A model generated the notes under the pieces. That model ran no database searches. It had not been told where the DNA came from and saw only the letters and a list, made by a program, of their open reading frames with translations. From contig NZ_JAPTGG010000001.1 of assembly GCF_026891035.1 (NCBI RefSeq), forward strand, positions 186,001-250,000: a stretch of DNA of 64,000 nt, read 5' to 3'. Numbering within the stretch: the stretch's first letter is position 1; each line of letters opens with the position of its first letter. The DNA comes from Dasania phycosphaerae (GTDB lineage Bacteria > Pseudomonadota > Gammaproteobacteria > Pseudomonadales > Dasaniaceae). Both the position numbers and the translations under genes were made by a program. This document shows, one piece after another, positions 17,087 to 24,685 of the stretch.

Positions 17087-17971
17087 TTATACCACGTTAT
17101 CGCTTTGAAAATATTCAATTAAAAAATCTACCAACATACGCACCTTAGTCGAAAGGTGGCGGTTGTGAGGGTACACTGCCCAGGTAGAAGTATCAAAGCC
17201 ATTATATTCGGGTAGCACCTCCACCAATTTACCGCTGGCGATTTTTTCCTGCACATAAAAATGTGGCAACTGCACTATGCCTATGCCTTTTTCGGCGGCG
17301 ACTAATAAGGTGTTGCCATTATTAGTGCGCCAGTTACCCGACACTTTGTAATTAATAATCTCCTTATCCACTTCTATTTGCCAGCTGGATAAAAAGCCGC
17401 GCAGGCAGTTATGCTGTTTTAAATCTTCCAGCTTTTCTGGGGTGCCGTATTTTTTAAGGTACTCGGGGCTGGCGCACATATATAAACGACGCGGTGCAAT
17501 TTTACGGGCGATTAGCGAGGAGTCCTGCAGGCGGCCAAAGCGTATGGCTAGGTCGTAGCCCTCTTCCACTATATCCAGCGTACGGCTGGTAAAGTTTATC
17601 TCTATGGATAACTCGGGGTATTTCGCTAAAAAATCAGCAACAGCTGGGCCTATGTATTTTTCGGCAAAGGTACCGGCGGCGGTAATTTTTAAACTGCCGC
17701 GCGGGGTTTGCTGCAAATTATTAATGGCCATTTCGGCCTCTTCTAAATCGGCCAGTATTTGCGCGCAGCGGCTGTAATAACCCGACCCCACATCGGTGAG
17801 TTTTACCGTGCGCGTGGTGCGATTGAGCAAACGCGCGCCCAGCCTATCCTCTAAGCGAGCGATCTGTTTGCTGACATGTGATTTGGAGACATTTAATTTA
17901 TCGGCTGCCGTGGAAAAGCTACCGCTATTCACCACCTCAACAAACGTCTCTAAGCCATCGTAACGAGGCAT
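17087..17971 (-). CDS. LysR-family transcriptional regulator
   Basis: 294-residue regulator. The N-terminal winged helix-turn-helix (residues 1-65) has FVEVVNSGSFSTAADKLNVSKSHVSKQIARLEDRLGARLLNRTTR. The C-terminal effector domain (about 90-290) is of the periplasmic-binding type found in the CrgA/DsdC branch. A GAGGG ribosome site precedes the ATG. It is on the same strand and upstream of the FAH-family gene, which it probably co-transcribes with or controls. The inducer is unknown. Confidence 0.9.
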   Translation of the reverse strand: MPRYDGLETFVEVVNSGSFSTAADKLNVSKSHVSKQIARLEDRLGARLLNRTTRTVKLTDVGSGYYSRCAQILADLEEAEMAINNLQQTPRGSLKITAAGTFAEKYIGPAVADFLAKYPELSIEINFTSRTLDIVEEGYDLAIRFGRLQDSSLIARKIAPRRLYMCASPEYLKKYGTPEKLEDLKQHNCLRGFLSSWQIEVDKEIINYKVSGNWRTNNGNTLLVAAEKGIGIVQLPHFYVQEKIASGKLVEVLPEYNGFDTSTWAVYPHNRHLSTKVRMLVDFLIEYFQSDNVV

Positions 17972-18220
17972 AGCACCCTCTCTTTAATATCGTGATCTTT
18001 AATTAGCTTATTCACAACAACATTAAAATGAATAAACATTCATTTAGTAAAGCAAGGCTAGCATAAACCGAGTTAGCGGTAAAAGCCAGAGTTATAATAG
18101 TCCAACTAAGGACTATAAGAGCATTTAATATCCCCCCTAAGAGCATCGCAAAATAGGTAATTTTGTGCCTATTTAATGCAGCTACACTATACTCACAGAC
18201 CCCAGTCACGAGACTTAGCA

Positions 18221-19123
18221 ATGAATATTTTAATAACTGGCGGCACCGGCTTTATAGGTAGAGCGTTGTGCCGTCACTATCTCAACAGCTATCAAGATAC
18301 CCCCAAACTATGGGTATTAAGCCGCCGTAGCAGCGAGCAAGTAAAACAATTATGTGGCGAGGCGGTGCAAGGGCTGAGCACACTCACAGAATTAGGGCAG
18401 CCCATAGATCTCATCATTAACTTAGCGGGCGAACCCATAGCGGATAAACGCTGGAGCCTAGAGCAAAAACAGCGGCTCTACGACAGCCGCCTTAACATCA
18501 CCCAGCAAATTATCGATTTTATCAGTAGCGCCCAACACAAACCTGAGTGCTTAATTAGCGGCTCAGCCATAGGCTATTACGGCGACCAAGGCCCTAAGCC
18601 AATTACCGAAGACAGCCCGCCTCACGATGAGTTTAGCCACCAGCTCTGCGCCCGGTGGGAGGCCTGTGCATTACAGGCGCAAGCTATGGGAGTAAGGGTT
18701 TGCCTATTGCGTACCGGCTTAGTCATAGGCCCCGATGGCGGTTTTTTGCAAAAAATGCGCCTGCCCTTTCAACTGGGCTTAGGTGGCCGCATAGGGTCGG
18801 GGCAACAATTTATGTCGTGGGTACACAGGGATGATTTACTGGCTATGATTGTATTTTTATCTAGCCATACAAACCTGCAAGGTGCCTTTAATGGCACCGC
18901 TCCCAACCCCGTCAACAACCTGGCCTTTACTAAGACCCTCGCCAGGCTGTTACACCGGCCCGCGATGATGCCGGTGATGGCCTGGACGCTAAAAATAGCG
19001 CTGGGGGAAATGTCGCAACTATTACTCAGCGGCCAAAAAGTATTGCCAGCCCGCCTACAGCAAGCTGGCTTTCGCTTTAAATACCCAGTATTGGCCGATG
19101 CCTTGGCGGCGGCCTTAGAGTAA
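18221..19123 (+). CDS. TIGR01777 family NAD(P)-binding epimerase-like protein (YfcH-type)
   Basis: 300-residue short-chain dehydrogenase/epimerase relative. The Rossmann motif ITGGTGFIGRALCRHY is at the start, followed by INLAGEPIADKRWS, SGSAIGYYGDQG with the expected Ser-Tyr region, LRTGLVIGPDGGFLQKM, and the C-terminal DUF1731 helix region. The ATG at 18221 is chosen because the Rossmann strand begins there; the upstream in-frame ATG at 18176 adds 15 unlike residues. The function is unknown in bacteria. It ends two bases from the convergent aminotransferase gene. Confidence 0.87.
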   Translation: MNILITGGTGFIGRALCRHYLNSYQDTPKLWVLSRRSSEQVKQLCGEAVQGLSTLTELGQPIDLIINLAGEPIADKRWSLEQKQRLYDSRLNITQQIIDFISSAQHKPECLISGSAIGYYGDQGPKPITEDSPPHDEFSHQLCARWEACALQAQAMGVRVCLLRTGLVIGPDGGFLQKMRLPFQLGLGGRIGSGQQFMSWVHRDDLLAMIVFLSSHTNLQGAFNGTAPNPVNNLAFTKTLARLLHRPAMMPVMAWTLKIALGEMSQLLLSGQKVLPARLQQAGFRFKYPVLADALAAALE

Positions 19124-19125
19124 GG

Positions 19126-21480
19126 TCATTGCACACTTAGCTGACTTAGCGACTTATCCAAAGCGGCAATGAAAATATCCACATGCTCAGGCTGAAACAC
19201 CAACGAAGGCCGCAACTTAAGGCTGTTTTTCAAGGGGCCAGAGCGACCGATAAGCACTTGCTGCTGGCGCATTAACTCCAGCAACTGGCCGGTTTGCTCG
19301 CTGGCCGGAGCCTTGCTGAGGCGATCGGTTACAAACTCTACCGAGGCCAACATGCCCTGGCCACGCACATCACCGATTAAGGGCTGGGTTTGGGCCAACT
19401 GGCGCAGCTGCGCCCGCAGGTAATCACCGGTACTGTTGGCATTGGCGATGAGGTTTTCGTTTTCTATCACATCCAGCACCGCCATACCCGCCGCGCAAGA
19501 CACCGCATTGCCGCCAAAGGTACTAAACAACTCGGTAGTTTCCATAAACTGAGCCAGCATATTTTTATTGAGCATGACCACACCTAAAGGATGGCCATTG
19601 CCTACCGGCTTACCTAGCGTAATCATATCGGCCTTCATACCTCGGGCGACATGGCCCCACATTTGCCCTAGCCTACCAAAACCGGCCTGCACCTCATCGG
19701 CAATAATTAAACCACCGGCGGCACGCACCTTGGCCTCGACCTTGGCTAAATAGCCCTCGGGCACATCCACTACGCCGCTAGAGCAATAAGCTGTATCCAC
19801 CATAAAATAACTGGGCTTAAAGCCGCGCTGATCCAACTGCACTATAGCCTTATCGGCATCCTGCGCATATAGCTCGGCCATATCCGGCTTACCGGCATGG
19901 GGGCCGCGATAGGGGCAAGGCACACCTAAATAGCTAACATAATCGGGGCGGCGCCCCTCACAGGGTGATAAATCCATAGTGGCATCGGTGACACCGTGAT
20001 AAGCATCTTCCACCACTATGGCGCCGCGCTGGCCAGTAAGCACCCGCGAAATCTGTACCGCCAAGTCGTTGGCCTCGGAGCCGGAGTTTACAAAAATACA
20101 GGTATCTATATGTTCAGGGGTAAGCGCCACCAAGCGCTCGGCATAATCCAATACACTTTGATACATATAGCGGGTGTTGGTGTTTAACACCTTCGCCTGC
20201 CGCCCTATGGCGCGCGCCACATGCGGATGGCAGTGGCCTACCTGTGGCACATTGTTGTACAAATCCAAATAGGCTTTGCCATCCACACCGTATAGCCAAG
20301 GGCCGCGGGCGCGCTCAAAATGCAGCGGCTCTTGATAAAAATGCCAGGGGTCGCCCAGTAACTGTTTGCGCTTTTCTTTTAGCAGGGCCTCGGCTTGCGA
20401 GTCGGGCTGCTGGTACTCACCTATGGCGGGGCTGTATACCGGGAAGCGGCAAGCCTTTCTAAACCTTGCAGTAATTTCTGCTCTACCTACATTGTGTAAA
20501 CGAGTAATCAGCGCTTCGTATAAATCTATATCGCTAACATAGGGCGGCTCGTCGGGGCACATAGCCGAGCGCCAGGCGGTAACGGCCAAGGTAATGGCAT
20601 TGCGCACCATGATCATGTCGTACAGCAAATCTATCTCTTGCTCTTCCAGCTCAAACTCGCTGTCAAAACCAGCCACGATATCGCACATATCGCTCACTGG
20701 ATCGGCCACGCGGTGCATCATTAAATCACAGGCCACCACCAGCTCCATCATTAAGGGGCCGTAAAGCATATCGCCAAAGTCGATAATACCGGCCACATGG
20801 TCGGGCTGTTCGGGGTTAATCAATAAGTTGCCACTATGGGCATCTTGATGCACGACTTGATGACGCAGGGCCTTGAGTTTGGGCATTAGGCTATTGGCCC
20901 TATCGAACACCGCCTCTACCAAGCTGCGTATCTCGGGGTTGGCAATATGGTGAGTGTGCTCGCGGTACACCATAAAATTCATCATATCCCAGGGGTGGGC
21001 ATTGCGAGCATTGGGATGGAAAAAACCGCGCAAAGCATGACCTAAACGGGCCACGGTTTGGCCTACATTGCGGCGCAGCACAGTAGTGTTAAGCTCGGCG
21101 CGCTCGCCTATCATTATGCCCGGTAAAAAACTAAGCAGGCGCACCACGTGCTTATCTTCGCCTTTGCCAGCCACGATTGCACAAGGCTCACCTGCCACCG
21201 TGGCCAATATGCGCGGCACCGGTAAATCGGCATTTTGTTCAGCAATATGCATTAATGCCTGGGTTTGAAAATCTATATCGGCGGGAGCATCCTGAGCGTT
21301 GGAGACCTTGAAAATATACTGGCTGCCATTGTCGGCGGTTAGACGGTAGCTCTGGTCGCGCTCACTGGGCAGGCGCTTAAACTCACCCTGCACATTAAAA
21401 TACTGCAACGCTATACGCTTAATTTCATCTAATGAAAACGCGGGCACATTGCGATCTAGTAATTGTGCAACATCTAACAT
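19126..21480 (-). CDS. Phosphotransferase (APH) domain fused to class III aminotransferase
   Basis: 784-residue two-domain enzyme. Residues about 25-330 form an aminoglycoside-phosphotransferase-like small-molecule kinase with HQDAHSGN (catalytic loop) and IIDFGD (metal site). Residues about 360-784 are a class III PLP enzyme with IIADEVQAGFGRLG and the PLP lysine in TLGKPVGNGHPLG. The pairing matches the separate mammalian hydroxylysine kinase and ethanolamine-phosphate/phosphohydroxylysine phospho-lyases, so a kinase step followed by phospho-lyase elimination on an amino alcohol is likely. ATG at 21480 has AGGAG seven bases upstream and is preferred over a start at 21540. A GcvT-family gene lies upstream on the same strand. 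Confidence 0.88.
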   Translation of the reverse strand: MLDVAQLLDRNVPAFSLDEIKRIALQYFNVQGEFKRLPSERDQSYRLTADNGSQYIFKVSNAQDAPADIDFQTQALMHIAEQNADLPVPRILATVAGEPCAIVAGKGEDKHVVRLLSFLPGIMIGERAELNTTVLRRNVGQTVARLGHALRGFFHPNARNAHPWDMMNFMVYREHTHHIANPEIRSLVEAVFDRANSLMPKLKALRHQVVHQDAHSGNLLINPEQPDHVAGIIDFGDMLYGPLMMELVVACDLMMHRVADPVSDMCDIVAGFDSEFELEEQEIDLLYDMIMVRNAITLAVTAWRSAMCPDEPPYVSDIDLYEALITRLHNVGRAEITARFRKACRFPVYSPAIGEYQQPDSQAEALLKEKRKQLLGDPWHFYQEPLHFERARGPWLYGVDGKAYLDLYNNVPQVGHCHPHVARAIGRQAKVLNTNTRYMYQSVLDYAERLVALTPEHIDTCIFVNSGSEANDLAVQISRVLTGQRGAIVVEDAYHGVTDATMDLSPCEGRRPDYVSYLGVPCPYRGPHAGKPDMAELYAQDADKAIVQLDQRGFKPSYFMVDTAYCSSGVVDVPEGYLAKVEAKVRAAGGLIIADEVQAGFGRLGQMWGHVARGMKADMITLGKPVGNGHPLGVVMLNKNMLAQFMETTELFSTFGGNAVSCAAGMAVLDVIENENLIANANSTGDYLRAQLRQLAQTQPLIGDVRGQGMLASVEFVTDRLSKAPASEQTGQLLELMRQQQVLIGRSGPLKNSLKLRPSLVFQPEHVDIFIAALDKSLSQLSVQ

Positions 21481-21585
21481 CTGAAAACTCCTAACCATTA
21501 ATTTATAGCGGCTTTGTGATATAGCAATAATAAGGCGCACACTAGCAGGGACAACTATAGAGTTCAGTTCCCCATATGGGTAGGT

Positions 21586-21762
21586 GATGAGCTAAACAAT
21601 GAAGCCCGAGATATGCATAGAGCCATTACTTCTCTTACGGAAGAGCTGGAGACAGTAGACTGGTATAAGCAGCGAGTAGACGCCTGTAAAGACAAGGAAC
21701 TGTAAGCCATGCTGGCCCACAATCGCGACGAAGAAAAGATCCGCACTTTGATAAAGAGCTAA
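21586..21762 (+). pseudogene. Relic of an encapsulated ferritin-like protein (EncFtn) gene
   Basis: Frame 1 reads DELNNEARDMHRAIT, then SLTEELETVDWYKQRVDA, CKDKEL, stop, AMLAHNRDEEK, then IRTLIKS and stop. The segments RDMHRAI, EELE-VDWY-QRVDA and AHNRDEEK are the signature of encapsulin-associated ferritins, including the iron-ligand Glu and His positions. A TAA at 21703-21705 interrupts it, no in-frame start precedes it, and similarity ends after DEEK where EHAAM would be expected. It is therefore a truncated, dead copy on the strand opposite its neighbours. No encapsulin shell gene is nearby. Confidence 0.8.
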
Positions 21763-21779
21763 AAGATTAGCTCTTTATC
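21750..21779. repeat. Perfect 13-base hairpin at the end of the ferritin relic
   Basis: GATAAAGAGCTAA-AAGA-TTAGCTCTTTATC is a perfect inverted repeat overlapping the last codons of the pseudogene. It lies about 100 bases beyond the stop of the minus-strand GcvT-family gene and may serve as its terminator, although the T-run lies inside the stem. Confidence 0.6.
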
Positions 21780-21882
21780 AACCAAGCTATTGCGCATACC
21801 TAAGCGATCTAAAAGCGCTAAAAATAACTTGCAGTAACGCCAACCCAAGGTCGACGCTGCTGCAAAAAAACACCTAAATAAA

Positions 21883-23085
21883 CTATAAAGGCGCAGGGAC
21901 TTGGGTGCGACGCTCAAAGTTCACAAAAGGCAGCGAACAAATACTCACCGCAACTTTCTCACCATTAATACGCACAAAGCCCTCGGCAACTTCAGCATAG
22001 GCGCTACGCAGTGAAGACAAACCCAGCCAGTGTTTGGCGCTAAACGACCAAGATACTGAGGGCAGTGTACCTATTTGTAAATCTTCGCCATTAATGGTGG
22101 CGAACAACTCGGCGCCATCTTCTAACTCGCACTCATCCTTGATAATAAAACCTTTCATTTTAAAACGTGAGCCCTGCGCTTTTTCTTTTAATAACGCCGC
22201 TTTGCCTACAAAGTCATCCTCTCTATCCCAGCCTACGTTCCAGCCCATGGCCAACTCTAGCGGGCTGCGCTCAAACTCTGGGTCTTCAAAGGTTTGCAAG
22301 GTATCCCAGCCGGGCACTACCAAGCCGCCTTCCATGCGACACAGTTGTATGGCGGTAAGGCCATAGCCCGCAATTTTAATATCCACGGCTTTTTCGGCCT
22401 CAATAAAAGCCTGCTCTATCGTTTTTGCCAAGTCTGGCTTAAACCAAATCTCGTAACCCAGGTCAGCGGTAAAGCCCACTCGGCTAACCATGACATTGCC
22501 ACCCTTGAGGTCATAATTAATCACCTCAAAAGGCTTCATATTTTCTATACCCTCAAAACCAAAGCTCTTTAACACCGCACAGGATTTTGGGCCCTGCACG
22601 GCAAAACCCGCTAGCGATGGGGTCTCTTCAGTGATTTGTATGTCGCCACCGACCTTTTCTTTGCAATTGGCAAAGTGCACATCGTGATCGACTTCGGCCA
22701 CCATCAATAGGTAATCATCTTCGGCTAATTTATACAGCAGGGCATCGTCATTAAGCATGCCATCCTCGTTGCACCAGATCGCATAAGTGGCGCGGGGTAC
22801 AGGTAACGCGCTCATTTTGCGGGTAAACACATAGTCCATAAAGGCACCGGCATTGGCTCCGCGTATGCGGTATTTTTTTACCGGCGTGGCATCAAACAAG
22901 GCACAGCCATTGCGTACGGCATTGTACTCTTGCTCTTCATCACCATAGACGTTGGGTAAACAGTAGCCGTGCCAGCTAAAATAATCCTCATCCTCTACCG
23001 CATTAGCCATATAAGTATCAAAATCAGCCTGCTCGTAGCGCGATACAAAATCATAGAAAAGACTTTTTTTAGCCGTAACACTCAT
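21883..23085 (-). CDS. GcvT-family aminomethyltransferase-like protein
   Basis: 400-residue folate-dependent GcvT/DmdA-fold protein. The opening YNAVRNGCALFDATPVKKYRIRGANA, the central LAGFAVQGPKSCAVLKSFGFEG, RVGFTADLGYEIWF and GYGLTAIQLCRMEGGLVVPGWD match the family core, and DFVGKAALLKEK the C-terminal domain. Such proteins take methyl or methylene groups from substrates such as glycine, sarcosine or dimethylsulfoniopropionate to tetrahydrofolate. GcvH and GcvP are absent, so it is probably not the glycine cleavage T-protein. ATG at 23085 has an AGGGAG ribosome site. The kinase-aminotransferase fusion lies downstream on the same strand, about 400 bases away across the ferritin relic. Confidence 0.82.
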   Translation of the reverse strand: MSVTAKKSLFYDFVSRYEQADFDTYMANAVEDEDYFSWHGYCLPNVYGDEEQEYNAVRNGCALFDATPVKKYRIRGANAGAFMDYVFTRKMSALPVPRATYAIWCNEDGMLNDDALLYKLAEDDYLLMVAEVDHDVHFANCKEKVGGDIQITEETPSLAGFAVQGPKSCAVLKSFGFEGIENMKPFEVINYDLKGGNVMVSRVGFTADLGYEIWFKPDLAKTIEQAFIEAEKAVDIKIAGYGLTAIQLCRMEGGLVVPGWDTLQTFEDPEFERSPLELAMGWNVGWDREDDFVGKAALLKEKAQGSRFKMKGFIIKDECELEDGAELFATINGEDLQIGTLPSVSWSFSAKHWLGLSSLRSAYAEVAEGFVRINGEKVAVSICSLPFVNFERRTQVPAPL

Positions 23086-23634
23086 GCGGTAACTCCCTTA
23101 TTTATTTTATTTGGCATGGTAAAGCTGAACTTGCTCGACCACTTCAGTATTGAACAAGCGTACATTAAGAACAAACAGGCTACACACAGACGATGACGCT
23201 GTCAGCTATAAACTTCTAGCACCGCTGGCAAGGCTAACTGAAAGTCGCATAACAACGGCCAGCAAATATAAAAAAATTCTGCTATATCAATAATTTAACA
23301 AGCCAATCCGACATTGTTGCCTGAAAAAGACACTGCGTTAACCCTGAGAACGAATAACTATTCCCTCCCAATGACATTTTAGGGTTATGGATTGGACTAA
23401 CGCCGTCAGCCATGGGCTAGAATCCCCCAAATGTAGCTATCTGCTAGGAAAAGCAGGCAAAGCTGCAAAAATCCGCTATACTCTTTGCGCTTTATGATAT
23501 TGATTATCAACGCTTTTTTAACCATAACAATAATGAACAAAGCGAGCAGCCACCCTTTAGCCCTATTAGCCTATCCAGTTAGTAGTTAAGTTGTAGCTAA
23601 GCGTTCACTGCCAAATCATGACGACGTAAACCCC
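23086..23634. other. Intergenic region between divergent GcvT-family and PotD-like genes
   Basis: 549 bases with no supportable gene. It must hold two divergent promoters. A TATACT at 23477-23482 is a possible -10 for the PotD-like gene. A short hairpin, CTGCT-N5-AAGCAG, lies at about 23440-23457. No glycine riboswitch motif was recognised. Confidence 0.4.
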
Positions 23635-24678
23635 ATGCCTAACTTTCATACATGCATCGCCATGCTCTGCGGCCTAGTTTTACAGGCTAACGCCATGGCC
23701 GAGACCGTACGCATTTTTAACTGGGAAGAGTACCTCGCTCCCGATGTGATAGCCGCTTTTGAGCGTGAAAGTGGCCATAAGCTGGAGCAGTTTTACCTAG
23801 ATAACGAAGAGCAGCGCGACGCTCTAATCCTGAGCGGCCGCGGTGCTAATTTTGACTTAGTGATTATCGATAGCCAGTCACTAAAAACCGAAGGCAAAAA
23901 AGCCTATTTTGCCACCCTGCCCATGGCCCAAATCCCCAATAGCCAGCACCTATCCCCGGCGTTGCAACAAGCCTGCGGTAATAAAGGCCTAGCCTATTCC
24001 TGGGGCACCATAGGAGTGGCCTATAGAGCCTCAGCCAATCCTCAGGGCATTGACTCTTGGGCCAGCGTATTTGCAATTGAGCCAGCCAACCAATACAAAA
24101 CGGTTATGCTCTCAGACTCTGTGGATAGCACTGCACTCAGCCTAATTGCCTTGGGGCTGCCCCCTTATAGCGTCGATAAGAATCACTTAAAACAAGCCTA
24201 CGCACTATTGCAGCAACAAAAGGCCTATTTGCATTCCTATGGCTATGGCCTTAGCTATGTTATTGATAAGCAAGCGGCTAGCGACATCACCATGGCCGTC
24301 ACTTACTCAGGTGATATTAAACATTTTATTAGCGCCAGCGGCCAACAGGACTGGCGCTACAGCATTCCTAAAGAAGGCACCATTATTTGGACCGACTGCC
24401 TAGCCATCCCCCATCGCACTGGTGCTATTAAAAAGGCTACTCTGGCTTTTTTAAATTTTATTAACCGCCCGGATATCGCCCTGTTAAATGCCCAAACTTC
24501 AGGGCTGGCCACACCCAACCTCGGTGCATTAGCATTAGCTGATGATAGTTATAGTAAAGATGACGAGCTATTTCCCAGCCCGCAAGTGTTAGCAAATAGC
24601 CACTACGCGCAAAGTCTCCCCAATGAGCAATTAAAATTGCGCAGTCGTATGCTACAAAAGTTAAACCAAAGCGAATAA
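23635..24678 (+). CDS. PotD/NspS-like periplasmic polyamine-binding protein
   Basis: 347-residue exported binding protein of the spermidine/putrescine family. A signal peptide ends near NAMAETVRIFN. VRIFNWEEYLAPDVIAAFERESGHKL is the classic PotD/PotF opening, followed by SWGTIGVAYR, AVTYSGDI and EGTIIWTDCLAIP. No PotABC permease genes follow. Instead a membrane GGDEF-EAL gene starts seven bases after the stop, the arrangement of NspS with MbaA in Vibrio cholerae. The likely role is to bind a polyamine and tune its partner's cyclic di-GMP output rather than to import the ligand. Confidence 0.85.
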   Translation: MPNFHTCIAMLCGLVLQANAMAETVRIFNWEEYLAPDVIAAFERESGHKLEQFYLDNEEQRDALILSGRGANFDLVIIDSQSLKTEGKKAYFATLPMAQIPNSQHLSPALQQACGNKGLAYSWGTIGVAYRASANPQGIDSWASVFAIEPANQYKTVMLSDSVDSTALSLIALGLPPYSVDKNHLKQAYALLQQQKAYLHSYGYGLSYVIDKQAASDITMAVTYSGDIKHFISASGQQDWRYSIPKEGTIIWTDCLAIPHRTGAIKKATLAFLNFINRPDIALLNAQTSGLATPNLGALALADDSYSKDDELFPSPQVLANSHYAQSLPNEQLKLRSRMLQKLNQSE

Positions 24679-24685
24679 ACCTATA

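Noticed and set aside
21564..21746. 60-residue minus-strand gene
   Set aside because: It is the antisense shadow of the ferritin relic; the plus-strand frame gives a recognisable family.
23504..23522. Fur box before the PotD-like gene
   Set aside because: GATATTGATTATCAAC matches the consensus at only about 12 of 19 positions and the gene has no iron link.
23533..23589. Short open frame upstream of the PotD-like gene
   Set aside because: Eighteen codons without a ribosome site or family resemblance; not enough to call a leader peptide.
23086..23634. Glycine riboswitch upstream of the GcvT-family gene
   Set aside because: The conserved tandem aptamer elements were not recognised, and the gene is not a clear glycine-cleavage enzyme.
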